A stretch of 64,000 bases of DNA from Alphaproteobacteria bacterium (lineage in GTDB: Bacteria; Pseudomonadota; Alphaproteobacteria; Micropepsales; Micropepsaceae). Positions 26,727-36,026 of this stretch are shown here, one piece after another. Numbering within the stretch: position 1 is the first letter of the stretch; every line of letters begins with the position of its first letter. Location: NCBI GenBank assembly GCA_020852655.1, contig JADZAI010000095.1, positions 1-64,000 on the forward strand, given 5' to 3'. The notes below the pieces were generated by a model. The model ran no database searches. It saw nothing but the letters and a program-made list of their open reading frames with translations, and was not told the DNA's origin. Position numbers and translations under genes: made by a program.

Positions 26727-27131
26727 ATGATCGGTCTCGTTCTTGTCACCCACGGCGGCCTTGCCGCCGAACTCATTGCAGCGATGGAACATGTCGTCGG
26801 GCCGCAGACCCACGTGAAGGCGATCTGCATTGGTCCCGATGACGACATGGAAAAGCGGCGCAAGGAAATCCTCGCAGCAGCCAAGGCGGTCAATCTCGGC
26901 GACGGCGTGGTCCTGCTCACCGACATGTTCGGCGGCACGCCGTCCAATCTGGCGATCTCGGTGATGGACAAGGTCCAGGGCGAGGTGATCGCCGGCGTGA
27001 ACCTGCCGATGCTCATCAAGCTCGCCAGCGTCCGCGTGTCGGGCAAGCTGACCGAAGTGGTCCACAAGGCCCAGGAGGCCGGGCGCAAATACATCATCGT
27101 CGCGAGCCAGGAACTCGCAGGAAGCGTCTGA
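26727..27131 (+). CDS. PTS EIIA component, mannose family
   Basis: 134 aa. GLVLVTHGGLAAELI carries the phosphorylatable His9, and VVLLTDMFGGTPSNLAI is the family signature. In alphaproteobacteria without a sugar permease this EIIA takes phosphate from HPr and serves as a regulatory relay rather than in transport. The HPr gene follows after 4 bp. No EIIB/EIIC is in the window, in line with an incomplete, regulatory PTS. Confidence 0.94.
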   Translation: MIGLVLVTHGGLAAELIAAMEHVVGPQTHVKAICIGPDDDMEKRRKEILAAAKAVNLGDGVVLLTDMFGGTPSNLAISVMDKVQGEVIAGVNLPMLIKLASVRVSGKLTEVVHKAQEAGRKYIIVASQELAGSV

Positions 27132-27135
27132 CGGC

Positions 27136-27408
27136 GTGACGAAGCTGGCCCAGACTATGCTGATCGTGAACGAGCGCGGTCTGCACGCCAGGGCCAGCGC
27201 CAAGTTCGTCAAGATCGCCAGCAAGTTTCAGAGCGTCATCAAGGTGACCCGCGGCGACGACACCGTCCACGGCACCTCGATCATGGGCCTGATGGCGCTC
27301 GGCGCCGGGCTCGGCACCCGCATCCTGGTGGAGGCCGAGGGGCCGGATGCGCGCGAGGCGCTGGAGGCTATCAACGCGATGATCTGCGCCAAGTTCGGCG
27401 AGGAGTGA
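27136..27408 (+). CDS. HPr phosphocarrier protein
   Basis: 90 aa, GTG start at 27136, 4 bp after the EIIA stop. NERGLHARASAKFV contains the catalytic His17, and the serine target of HprK is in HGTSIMGLMALG (Ser48 in this numbering). It receives phosphate from EI (not in the window) and passes it to EIIA; HprK can modify the serine. It belongs to the chvGI-hprK-EIIA-HPr regulatory set. Confidence 0.96.
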   Translation: MTKLAQTMLIVNERGLHARASAKFVKIASKFQSVIKVTRGDDTVHGTSIMGLMALGAGLGTRILVEAEGPDAREALEAINAMICAKFGEE

Positions 27409-27448
27409 GGCTGACAAGCCCTCGCCCGAGGCTTAGGCTTTGCGCGCC

Positions 27449-28222
27449 ATGGAAAGCAAAGACGAGATCGTCCGCAACTGGCTGCCGCGCTACACCGGCA
27501 TGGAGCTGGGCGAGTTCGGCAAATACATCCTGCTGACGAATTTCGAGAACTACGTCCAGAAATTTGCCGAATGGCACGGGGTCGACGTCCGCGGCACGGA
27601 CCGGGCCATGCACTGCGCCAACGCGGACGGCATCACCATCATCAATTTCCAGATGGGCAGCGCCATGGCGGCGACGGTGATGGACCTGCTCAGCGCCGTC
27701 GCTCCGACGGCCGTGCTGTTTCTCGGCAAATGCGGCGGCCTCAAGAAGAAGAACGCGATCGGCGATTTCGTCCTGCCGATCGCCGCCATTCGCGGCGAAG
27801 GCACCTCGAACGACTATTTTCCGCCAGAGGTTCCGGCGCTGCCCGCCTTCACCTTGCAGCGCGCGACGTCCTCGACCATACGCGACCACGGCCACGACTA
27901 CTGGACCGGCACGGTCTACACGACCAACCGGCGCGTCTGGGAGCACGACACGACCTTCAAGGACTATCTGCGCCGCATCCGCGCCATGGCGATCGACATG
28001 GAAACGGCGACGCTCTTTACCGTCGGCTTCGCGAACCGCATTCCGACCGGCGCGCTCCTGCTCGTCAGCGACCAGCCCATGGTGCCGCAGGGCGTGAAGA
28101 CGACGGAAAGCGATCGCAAGGTCACAGGGGCGTTCGTGGAGCGCCACATCCGCGTCGGGATCGACGCGCTGAAGGAAATCCAGAATGACGGCCGGTCGGT
28201 GAGGCATCTGCGATGGGACTAG
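27449..28222 (+). CDS. amn: AMP nucleosidase
   Basis: 257 aa from ATG 27449. The phosphorylase-fold core shows IINFQMGSAMAATVMDLL, VLFLGKCGGLKKKNAIGD and AMAIDMETATLFTVGF, the last being the ribose/catalytic segment of AMN and related nucleosidases. It cleaves AMP to adenine and ribose 5-phosphate. This is the short form lacking the N-terminal domain of E. coli Amn. It overlaps the TraB/GumN gene by 10 nt and is 40 bp downstream of HPr, so it probably shares the PTS transcript. Confidence 0.88.
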   Translation: MESKDEIVRNWLPRYTGMELGEFGKYILLTNFENYVQKFAEWHGVDVRGTDRAMHCANADGITIINFQMGSAMAATVMDLLSAVAPTAVLFLGKCGGLKKKNAIGDFVLPIAAIRGEGTSNDYFPPEVPALPAFTLQRATSSTIRDHGHDYWTGTVYTTNRRVWEHDTTFKDYLRRIRAMAIDMETATLFTVGFANRIPTGALLLVSDQPMVPQGVKTTESDRKVTGAFVERHIRVGIDALKEIQNDGRSVRHLRWD

Positions 28223-29124
28223 CGCTCGCCGCCGTCGGGTTGTGCCGCGGACTCCTCTTCGCGATCACGATCCTCGGCGTCACCGTTGCCGATACGCCTG
28301 CGGCGCCGCGCCGGGGCGAACCGGCGATCTGGACCATCGAGAAGCCGAACGGTGCGACGATCACCTTGTTCGGCTCGGTTCATCTCCTGCCCGACGGCGA
28401 GGAATGGCGCACCAAGGCCCTGGCCGCCGCCTACGACAAGGCCGACGTGATCGTGCTCGAAACCGATCTCGATCAGATGCAGACGAATGAAATGCAGGCC
28501 TATCTCTCGAAGCATGCGCTGAATGACGGGGACACCACCCTCAGCGATCTGCTCTCGCCCGAGCAGAAGGCGACCGTCACCAAGGGTGCGGTCAAGGCGG
28601 GGCTCGGCCTTTCGGCGATGGAGCGCTTTCGCCCGTGGTTTGCGGCGCTGCAACTATCCGTCGCCAATGCGGTCGCGCAGGGCCTTTCGCCCGATCAGGG
28701 CGTCGACCAGCAGATCGCCCAGCAGGGCAAGGCCGACGACAAGGCCTTCGACTATTTCGAGACGGCACGCGAACAGCTCGATCTCTTCATCGAACTGCCG
28801 GAGAAGGAACAGGTTTCCTTCCTGGTCCTGGGCGCCGCCGAACTGATCGACCGGCCCGATGCGCTGAAGCAGTTGATCGACGCCTGGTCGACGGGAAACG
28901 TTGCGGAAATCGACGATCTCATGAACCGCGGACTTCAGGATGCGCCCGTGGTCGCCAAGGCGCTGCTGGCCGACCGCAATGCGCGCTGGGCCAGGAAGAT
29001 TGAGGACTTCTATCTGAAGGACCGGAACTCCTACCTCATCGTCGTCGGGACCGGCCATCTGGTCGGCGATGCCGGCGTCCCCGAGCTCCTGCGCGATGCC
29101 GGCGTGGAGGTCAAAGGCCCCTAG
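28213..29124 (+). CDS. TraB/GumN family protein, exported
   Basis: 303 aa. A hydrophobic N-terminus (about 1-27) resembles a signal peptide. The family hallmarks are present: LFGSVHLLPDG near the start, VIVLETDLDQ, and the C-terminal VVGTGHLVGDAGVPELL, which carry the Gly-His and Glu residues thought to bind metal in TraB/Tiki-like proteases. It probably acts in the periplasm; the substrate is unknown. The start lies inside amn; the stop overlaps that of the convergent TetR gene by 4 nt. Confidence 0.88.
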   Translation: MGLALAAVGLCRGLLFAITILGVTVADTPAAPRRGEPAIWTIEKPNGATITLFGSVHLLPDGEEWRTKALAAAYDKADVIVLETDLDQMQTNEMQAYLSKHALNDGDTTLSDLLSPEQKATVTKGAVKAGLGLSAMERFRPWFAALQLSVANAVAQGLSPDQGVDQQIAQQGKADDKAFDYFETAREQLDLFIELPEKEQVSFLVLGAAELIDRPDALKQLIDAWSTGNVAEIDDLMNRGLQDAPVVAKALLADRNARWARKIEDFYLKDRNSYLIVVGTGHLVGDAGVPELLRDAGVEVKGP

Positions 29125-29801
29125 CCGGGCAACCAGCGGGCGGTTTCGGCCGCCGGGTCGGTGGCGACGCCGCGGATCAGCATCGTCAGCATTTCGTGCC
29201 GCAACTCCGACGTCTTCGCCCGATCCGGCATAACCAGCCATTGGCGCAGGACGCCATGCACGGCCGCCATGATGATCATCGCCTGGGCGCGCGGGTTGAT
29301 ATCGCGCCGAACCGTCCCGTCGGCGATGCCTTTGCGGAGATGGCCGGAGACGAAACGCGAGGCCATGAGCGTCAGGGCGGCAACCGAATCGCGCAGGGCC
29401 GAATCGCGCGAGGCCGCTTCGCCCAGCAGGACCTGGAGGCCGAGGCTGACCTTGAGCTGGACGGGCGGGGCCTCCAGGATCCGCGAAACGAGGCCGAGCA
29501 CGGCGTCGAGCCCGACGGCATCCGGATCGACCGTCGGGATGTCCAGCGACACGGTGTTGAGGTGCGGGACCAGTTGCTGAAGCAGCGCGGCCTTGGTCCC
29601 GAAGACCTGACTCGGCAGGCCGCGGCTGTATCCCGCACGCTCGCCGACCTCCGCCAGGGTGAAGAGTGTCGAGCCGCGTTCGCTCAGCAGCTCGAAGGCG
29701 GCGTCGAGCAGGCGCCGGCGTGACTCCTCGCTGCGCTCCGCCTGGGTGCGGCGCACGCGGTGCAGCGTCTTTGCTTCGGCGTGCAACGGGGCGGCGCTCA
29801 C
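29121..29801 (-). CDS. TetR family transcriptional regulator
   Basis: 226 aa from GTG 29801. The TetR DNA-binding domain covers about residues 20-75 (RRRLLDAAFELLSERG, FTLAEVGERAGYSRGLPSQVFGTKAALL), followed by an all-helical ligand domain. The open frame continues 49 codons further upstream (to 29948) but without a convincing start, and that region lies in the ahcY promoter area. It is divergent from ahcY. Whether it controls ahcY or the genes to its left is unknown. Confidence 0.82.
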   Translation of the reverse strand: MSAAPLHAEAKTLHRVRRTQAERSEESRRRLLDAAFELLSERGSTLFTLAEVGERAGYSRGLPSQVFGTKAALLQQLVPHLNTVSLDIPTVDPDAVGLDAVLGLVSRILEAPPVQLKVSLGLQVLLGEAASRDSALRDSVAALTLMASRFVSGHLRKGIADGTVRRDINPRAQAMIIMAAVHGVLRQWLVMPDRAKTSELRHEMLTMLIRGVATDPAAETARWLPG

Positions 29802-29951
29802 CGTATCTCGCTGATCATTCCGTGGGCCCGGGCCCTGGCGTCCCGGCGGTCGGAGGCAGGCCCGAACCCATGCATAGAATACCTCTGCCCGCTCGTAAAC
29901 GACGGCGGATGGCGCTGACGGCTTCGCGTAAAGATGGCCTTCCCGCATTAC

Positions 29952-29967
29952 ATAAAGAGTTCTTTAT
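29952..29967. promoter_or_regulatory. Palindromic operator candidate upstream of ahcY
   Basis: ATAAAGA-GT-TCTTTAT, a perfect 7+7 dyad in otherwise GC-rich DNA, 97 bp before the ahcY ATG. It resembles the AT-rich palindromes placed before methionine-cycle genes in Proteobacteria and attributed to SahR/ArsR-type regulators that sense S-adenosylhomocysteine. The regulator assignment is from memory and inference; the dyad itself is plain in the sequence. Confidence 0.6.
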
Positions 29968-30063
29968 ATGCGCCTTGCGCTCCGGATGCCGGGCTGGTAG
30001 GGCAGCGCCATTGCGGTGAGGCGACGCGCCTCCCAGCCGCCCCTTCACGCGCCCCGAGGCATC

Positions 30064-31467
30064 ATGTCGTCCCACGATTATCACGTCGCCGATATCAAGC
30101 TGGCCGAGTTCGGCCGGAAGGAAATCGATCTCGCCGAAGCCGAGATGCCCGGCCTGATGGCGACCCGTGAGGAATTCGGCCCGAAGCAGCCGCTGAAGGG
30201 CGCGCGCATCGCCGGCTCGCTGCACATGACGATCCAGACCGCGGTGCTGATCGAGACGCTGAAACATCTCGGCGCCGACGTCCGCTGGGTGTCGTGCAAC
30301 ATCTATTCGACGCAGGACCACGCCGCCGCCGCGATCGCCGCGGGCGGCACGCCGGTCTTCGCCTACAAGGGCGAGACGCTGACCGAATACTGGGACTACA
30401 CCGCCAAGCTGTTCGACTGGCACGGCGGCGGCATGCCCAACATGATCCTCGACGACGGCGGCGACGCGACCATGTTCGTCCATCTCGGCCTGCGGGCCGA
30501 GCAGGGCGACACGGCGTTCCTGGACCAGCCGCACTCGGAAGAGGAAGAGATATTCTTCGCCCTCCTGAAGAAGACGCTGGCCAAGAAGCCGAAGGGCTGG
30601 TTCGCGCAGCTCGCGACCTCGATCCGCGGCGTCTCCGAAGAGACCACCACCGGCGTCAACCGCCTCTATCAGCTCGCGGCGCAGAACAAGCTGCTGTTCC
30701 CCGCGATCAACGTGAACGACAGCGTCACGAAGTCGAAATTCGACAATCTCTATGGCTGCCGCGAATCGCTGGTCGACGCGATCCGCCGCGGCACCGACGT
30801 GATGCTGTCGGGCAAGGTCGCCTTCGTCGCCGGCTTCGGCGATGTGGGCAAGGGATCGGCCGCCTCGCTGCGCCAGGCCGGCTGCCGCGTGATGGTTTCG
30901 GAGATCGATCCGATCTGTGCCTTGCAGGCGGCGATGGAAGGCTATGAGGTCGTGACGCTCGCCGACGCCGCGCCGCGCGCCGACATCTTCGTCACCGCCA
31001 CCGGCAACAAGAACATCATCTCGGTCGACGACATGCGCGCCATGAAGGACCGCGCCATCGTCTGCAACATCGGGCATTTCGACAACGAGATCGACGTCGC
31101 GGGCCTGAAGAACTTCAAGTGGAAGAACATCAAGCCGCAGGTCGACGAGATCGAGCTGGCCTCGGGCAAGCGCATCATCCTTCTCTCGGAAGGCCGCCTG
31201 GTGAATCTCGGCAACGCGATGGGGCACCCCTCGTTCGTGATGTCGGCCTCGTTCACCAACCAGACGATCGCCCAGATCGAGCTGTGGACCAATCCGACCA
31301 GGTACGAAAAGAAGGTCTACACGCTGCCCAAGCATCTCGACGAGAAGGTGGCGCGCCTGCACCTGGAGAAGATCGGCGTGAAGCTGACGACGCTGCGCCC
31401 CGACCAGGCCGATTATATCGGCGTGAAGGTCGAAGGCCCCTACAAGGCCGACCACTACCGCTACTAG
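30064..31467 (+). CDS. ahcY: Adenosylhomocysteinase
   Basis: 467 aa from ATG 30064. Motifs: [31 protein letters not shown] (substrate side), [24 protein letters not shown] with the catalytic Lys, the NAD-binding [15 protein letters not shown], and the C-terminal KADHYRY, in which Lys and Tyr reach the partner subunit's NAD. It hydrolyses S-adenosylhomocysteine to adenosine and homocysteine, sustaining methylation. It has the insertion typical of bacterial enzymes. It is probably a single transcript controlled from the 29.8-30.06 kb region. Confidence 0.98.
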   Translation: MSSHDYHVADIKLAEFGRKEIDLAEAEMPGLMATREEFGPKQPLKGARIAGSLHMTIQTAVLIETLKHLGADVRWVSCNIYSTQDHAAAAIAAGGTPVFAYKGETLTEYWDYTAKLFDWHGGGMPNMILDDGGDATMFVHLGLRAEQGDTAFLDQPHSEEEEIFFALLKKTLAKKPKGWFAQLATSIRGVSEETTTGVNRLYQLAAQNKLLFPAINVNDSVTKSKFDNLYGCRESLVDAIRRGTDVMLSGKVAFVAGFGDVGKGSAASLRQAGCRVMVSEIDPICALQAAMEGYEVVTLADAAPRADIFVTATGNKNIISVDDMRAMKDRAIVCNIGHFDNEIDVAGLKNFKWKNIKPQVDEIELASGKRIILLSEGRLVNLGNAMGHPSFVMSASFTNQTIAQIELWTNPTRYEKKVYTLPKHLDEKVARLHLEKIGVKLTTLRPDQADYIGVKVEGPYKADHYRY

Positions 31468-31596
31468 CAACCGCCGTTAGCGGGTCCTTAACCAGAAAGT
31501 TGGGGACTCTTCCGCCGCCCCGCTTGCGCGCTTATCGTGAGCGGGGGACGATTCGCGCCCATTCCGACGCGCGAGGCGGCGAGGGCGGCGCCAGAA

Positions 31597-34062
31597 ATGA
31601 AGCAACGAGCGGCGCGTATCCCGCGGCGGTTCAAGATGATTCCGGCCGCGGCGTCTGCGGCGGCAGCGGCGCCGCTTGCGCATGCCCAGGACGCCGCGTC
31701 CTTCGATCCCGGCAATATCGCGGGCTACCTCGCCATCGGCGGACTCGTCGCGCTGGCGGTTTGCGGCGTGCTGTTCGGCATCGGCGCCGTCCAGCGCGGC
31801 CGGCTGAGGGAAGACCAGCTTTCGGCCGAGCTGAAGGAGGCGCGCAAGGCGGCCGCGGAGCGCAGCGCCCTGCTGCTGTCCACCGACACGCCGCTCTATC
31901 TCTATCCCCCCGGCGCCGCGCGGCCCCGGATCTACGGACCTGACCAGGGGCGCCTGGAGCGCGTGCTGCGCGGGCCGGACGGCCTGTCCCTGGCCGAGGC
32001 GGTGAAGACGCTGCGGGCGAGCGGCGAGCCGTTCACGCTGATCGTCCGCGATCCGCAGCTCGGCCGCCTGCGGGCCAAGGGCAGGGCGGCCGGGCGGGAA
32101 ACGGCGGTGTTCCTGGAGGCGATCTTCGAAGGCGAGGATGTGCCCGCCCCGCCGCCGGTCGCCGCACCGGCCCCCGAGCCGCGTCCCGGCGAGATGGACG
32201 AGATGGCGCGCTTCCTCGATGCCGTCCCGATTCCGCTCGCCGCCCGGACGCGCAGCGGCAAGCTGGTCTACGCCAATACCGCCTATGCCGAGGCGGTGGG
32301 AGCCGCGACGCCGGCCGCCGCCCTGGCCGCACAGGCGCGGCTGGTCGGCGACGAAGCCAGTCTGGCCGAGACCGCCTATGCGAAAGACTCGCCCGTCCAC
32401 GAGAAGCGCTTCGCCGTCATCGGCGGCCAGCGCAGGGCGCTGGAACTGTCGGCGGCGCCGGCCGGTGAACTCGTCGCCGTCGCCGCGCTCGACGAAAGCG
32501 GCGCCGCCGAAGCGCGCGACAAGCTCCAGCGCCATATCGACGCCTCGGACGCCACGCTCAACCGCATCAAGACGCCGGTCGCCGTCTTCGGCGCCGACCA
32601 GCGGCTCGTCTTCTACAACAAGGCCTATGCCGACCTCTGGCGCCTCGACCGCGCCTGGCTGAACGACCATCCCTCCGAAGGCGACATCCTGGAGCGGCTG
32701 CGCGAGATGCGCATGCTGAAGGAGGAGCGCAGCTTCGCCGCCTTCAAGAAGGAGCGCGCGGAACGCTTCACCTCGCTGACCGAGCCGCAGGAAGAGATCT
32801 GGTACCTGCCCGACGGCACGGCGCTGCGCATCGTCGTCCAGCCGCACACCATGGGCGGACTGCTCTACATCTTCGAGGACATGACCGAGCAGCTCAGCCT
32901 CGAGCGGCGCTACAACGACCTCTTCCGCGTCCAGCGCGCAACGCTCGACCAGCTTCACGAAGGCGTCGCCTTCTTCGGCACCGACGGGCGGCTGAAGCTC
33001 TGGAACTATGCCTTCGCCGACCTCTGGGGCCTCGAACCGCAGCAGCTCGACGGCGAGCCGCATTTCGAGAAGGTGGCGCTGCTCTGTGCCGCGCTGGGCG
33101 GCGACAGCGGCGACTGGGACGCCGTGCGCGGCCTCGTCACCGGGGCGGGCGTGCGCGAGGAGCTGACCGGCGAGATGGAGCGCGAGGACGACGTCACGCT
33201 GCGCTATGCCGCCGTCCCGATGCCCGACGGCGCGACGCTGATGTCGTTCGTCGACCTTACCGACCGCCTGCGCGCCGAACAGAGCCTCTCGGAGAAGAAC
33301 GAGGCGCTGCTGACCGCGACCCAGCTCAAGACCGATTTCATCAGCCACGTCTCCTATCAGCTCATCGTGCCGCTGACCTCGATCATGGGCTTCACCGAAG
33401 CCCTGCGGGCCGGCATCGCGGGCGAGGCGACGAAGAAGCAGGACGAATATCTCGGCCTCGTGATGGCCGCGTCGAACGAGCTGAAGACGCAGATCGACAA
33501 CATGGTCGACCTCGCCGCCATCGACGCCGGCGAACTGAAGCTCGACGTCCAGCCCTTCGACGTCGCCGAGTTCCTCGGCACCATGCGCAGCATGGTCCAG
33601 GAGCGCTGCAACAAGCGCCAGCTCGAACTGGTGACGGAGCTGCCCGACAATCTCGGCCTTCTCACCGCCGACCAGGCGCGCATGAAACAGGTCATGTTCA
33701 ACCTGCTCACCAACGCCATCACCTACACACCGGCCGGCGAAAAGGTGGAGTTCGGGGCGGCCAGCGAAGGGGCGGGCGTCCGCTTCTTCGTGCGCGACAC
33801 GGGTCCGGGCTTCGATCCCGAACAGCAGGCCCGCGCCTTCGAGCGCTTCGAGGCTTCCAAGGTGGGCGATTCGCCGCGCGGCACGGGCCTCGGCCTCGCG
33901 CTGGTGCGCTCGATCGTACAGCTCCACGGCGGCTGGGTGTCGCTGCGCTCGAAGAAGGGCGAAGGCACCGAGGTGACGATCCACCTTCCGCGCTCCGCCG
34001 AATCCCCGGCCATCCCGGGGCTGGAAGGCGTCGACGAATATTCGACCGTCGAAACGCCCTGA
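31597..34062 (+). CDS. divL: DivL-like PAS sensor kinase homologue with Tyr phosphoacceptor position
   Basis: 821 aa from ATG 31597 (GTG 31537 and ATG 31636 are alternatives). A hydrophobic segment (IAGYLAIGGLVALAVCGVLF) anchors it in the membrane. Several PAS domains follow, including a PAS-7-like block around FGADQRLVFYNKAYADLWRL and FFGTDGRLKLWNYAFADLWGL. The dimerisation helix reads FISHVSYQLIVPLTSI, with Tyr (codon 33355-33357, residue 587) where kinases have His, the hallmark of DivL in the CtrA-control pathway. The ATPase domain keeps LLTNAITYTP, RDTGPGFDPE and GTGLGLALV. Gene symbol by motif and layout, not by alignment. Confidence 0.8.
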   Translation: MKQRAARIPRRFKMIPAAASAAAAAPLAHAQDAASFDPGNIAGYLAIGGLVALAVCGVLFGIGAVQRGRLREDQLSAELKEARKAAAERSALLLSTDTPLYLYPPGAARPRIYGPDQGRLERVLRGPDGLSLAEAVKTLRASGEPFTLIVRDPQLGRLRAKGRAAGRETAVFLEAIFEGEDVPAPPPVAAPAPEPRPGEMDEMARFLDAVPIPLAARTRSGKLVYANTAYAEAVGAATPAAALAAQARLVGDEASLAETAYAKDSPVHEKRFAVIGGQRRALELSAAPAGELVAVAALDESGAAEARDKLQRHIDASDATLNRIKTPVAVFGADQRLVFYNKAYADLWRLDRAWLNDHPSEGDILERLREMRMLKEERSFAAFKKERAERFTSLTEPQEEIWYLPDGTALRIVVQPHTMGGLLYIFEDMTEQLSLERRYNDLFRVQRATLDQLHEGVAFFGTDGRLKLWNYAFADLWGLEPQQLDGEPHFEKVALLCAALGGDSGDWDAVRGLVTGAGVREELTGEMEREDDVTLRYAAVPMPDGATLMSFVDLTDRLRAEQSLSEKNEALLTATQLKTDFISHVSYQLIVPLTSIMGFTEALRAGIAGEATKKQDEYLGLVMAASNELKTQIDNMVDLAAIDAGELKLDVQPFDVAEFLGTMRSMVQERCNKRQLELVTELPDNLGLLTADQARMKQVMFNLLTNAITYTPAGEKVEFGAASEGAGVRFFVRDTGPGFDPEQQARAFERFEASKVGDSPRGTGLGLALVRSIVQLHGGWVSLRSKKGEGTEVTIHLPRSAESPAIPGLEGVDEYSTVETP

Positions 34063-34125
34063 GGCACGGCTCTGAGGCACGGCCTTGGGCACGCCTTCGC
34101 GGCGCGCCTCAGAACCGGCGCTGGA

Positions 34126-34584
<459 letters not shown>

Positions 34585-34597
34585 TCAGCTACAGCGT

Positions 34598-35578
34598 TCA
34601 GCTACGGCCCAACTGCGCCAGCAGGGCGTCATCGCGCGAGAAGTCGAACTGATAGCGCCCGCGCCCTTCGCGCACATACCACTCATATGCATCGCGATAG
34701 CCGCTCTCGATGCCGAAACGCGGCGTCCAGGCGATGTCGCGGAGCGCCTTCTCGATCGACAGCAGCGCCGTTCCCGCAACGCCTTCACCCCAGTGCAGCA
34801 GCGGCGGATGCTGCCTGCGCGCGATCTCCGGCGGCACTTCGACGACGCGCGCCTTCATGCCCATCGCCTGGGCGATGAGATGCACGACGCCGACGATGCT
34901 GGTCACTTCGGCGCCCGAGACATTGTAGGCCTCGCCCTTGACCTTGTCGTTGCCGAGCAAGGCGGTCATCAGCCGGGCGACGTCGTTGATGTGGACGAGC
35001 GACATCGCGGCGAAGCCGTCGCCCGGAATGAGTATCGGCCGGCCGGCTTCGATGCGGGCGAAGAAGGCCGGGTCGCGCGTCGCCGCCGGGCTGCGCGGCC
35101 CCAGCGTATGGCCGACGCGCAGCACCGTCGCCGGAAAGCCTTCGCTTCCGGCAAGGCCGAGCAGCAGGTCCTCGCACTGCACCTTGCCGACGCCGTAGGC
35201 GGTGCGCGGGTCGGTGTTGTCGGGCGCGTGCCGGCGGAAATCCTCGCGCAGCGGCTGGACATAGCTGCGCCGGTAGACCGCCTGCGAACTCGTGAAGACG
35301 TAATGCGCGATGCGGCCGCGGAAGAGCTCGACCAGCGGCGCGACGTCGGACGGGCGATAGGCGGTGTGGTCGAACACCGCATCGAAGGCGTCGCGATGAT
35401 CCTTGAGCGCCGCGGCCAGTGCGCCGGGTTGCGTACGGTCGCAGACGATGCGCCTGGCGCCGCCCGGCAGCGGGCCCTCATGGCTGTTGATGACCGTGAC
35501 CGCGTGCCCGGCCTTGGCCAGCTCGAAGACCAGGTCCTGGCCGATATAGCGATTGCCGCCCGTGACGAGGACGCGCAT
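34598..35578 (-). CDS. NAD-dependent epimerase/dehydratase (extended SDR)
   Basis: 326 aa. An N-terminal Rossmann motif VLVTGGNRYIG, then HYVFTSSQAVY, the catalytic Tyr and Lys in AYGVGK, and a C-terminal substrate domain (YNVSGAEVTSIVGVV, LRDIAWTPRFGI). The GGNRYIG start (rather than GGAGFIG) and the C-terminal layout recall the atypical SDRs related to chloroplast RNA-binding and cinnamyl reductase-like proteins. The substrate is unknown. Three ATTCGTTTGTCG repeats lie in its 5' flank. Confidence 0.85.
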   Translation of the reverse strand: MRVLVTGGNRYIGQDLVFELAKAGHAVTVINSHEGPLPGGARRIVCDRTQPGALAAALKDHRDAFDAVFDHTAYRPSDVAPLVELFRGRIAHYVFTSSQAVYRRSYVQPLREDFRRHAPDNTDPRTAYGVGKVQCEDLLLGLAGSEGFPATVLRVGHTLGPRSPAATRDPAFFARIEAGRPILIPGDGFAAMSLVHINDVARLMTALLGNDKVKGEAYNVSGAEVTSIVGVVHLIAQAMGMKARVVEVPPEIARRQHPPLLHWGEGVAGTALLSIEKALRDIAWTPRFGIESGYRDAYEWYVREGRGRYQFDFSRDDALLAQLGRS

Positions 35579-35599
35579 GGCGATGTCTCCCTGATGCGT

Positions 35600-35727
35600 A
35601 TTCGTTTGTCGCTTTTCTTATCCGCACCGGGCCATTCGTTTGTCGATTTTTCCTTTAGGCCCTTATGCGTCCCTACATCTTGTGGGCGACGGATGCGTCA
35701 TGCCCCTCCATTCGTTTGTCGGTTTTC
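35600..35727. repeat. Three direct repeats ATTCGTTTGTCG upstream of the epimerase gene
   Basis: Copies begin at 35600, 35634 and 35710, each followed by one variable base and TTTT. A degenerate fourth copy (ATTCGTGGTCGGCTTT) begins near 35747. The first is 22 bp from the epimerase start codon. Spacing (34 and 76 bp) is too irregular for a CRISPR array. They could be operator copies or decayed mobile sequence. The rest of 35579-35888 shows no gene I can support. Confidence 0.75.
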
Positions 35728-35888
35728 GTCCAGGGGCTTCCTCTCTATTCGTGGTCGGCTTTGGACCCGGCCGCAGCTCTCGGGCGCGCGCCGTTGTCGA
35801 TCACGCCGGAGACAGATGGAGACTGTTATCCTAGAGGTCAATAGTCCTAGGGCGTTGAGGGGGCGATATCTGTCGCCGGCGCGAGCCA

Positions 35889-36012
35889 CGCCCCCTCCAC
35901 CGCCTTCGGCGGTCCCCCTCCCCCGCTGACGCGGGTGAGGATCAATTTATCCTCCCCTGTAAGCGTAGCTTACGGGGGAGGGGGACCGCGAAGCGGTGGA
36001 GGGGGCGGGGCG
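35889..36012. repeat. Large imperfect inverted repeat (REP/MITE-like)
   Basis: Arms of about 35 bp: CGCCCCCTCCACCGC... on the left (from 35890) and ...GCGGTGGAGGGGGCG on the right (to about 36006). They enclose about 45 bp that contain a small hairpin GTAAGC-GTA-GCTTAC (35959-35973). It lies 15 bp beyond the stop of the ferredoxin reductase gene. Elements of this look are repeated many times between genes in some alphaproteobacteria; copy number here cannot be judged from one window. Confidence 0.8.
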
Positions 36013-36026
36013 TAGGGCTCTGCGCC

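Noticed and set aside
29802-30063. SAH riboswitch before ahcY
   Set aside because: I could not draw the pseudoknotted SAH aptamer in this leader; the only clear element is the DNA palindrome.
35600-35727. CRISPR array
   Set aside because: Repeats are only 12 bp, spacers of 22 and 64 bp are unequal, and no cas genes are nearby.
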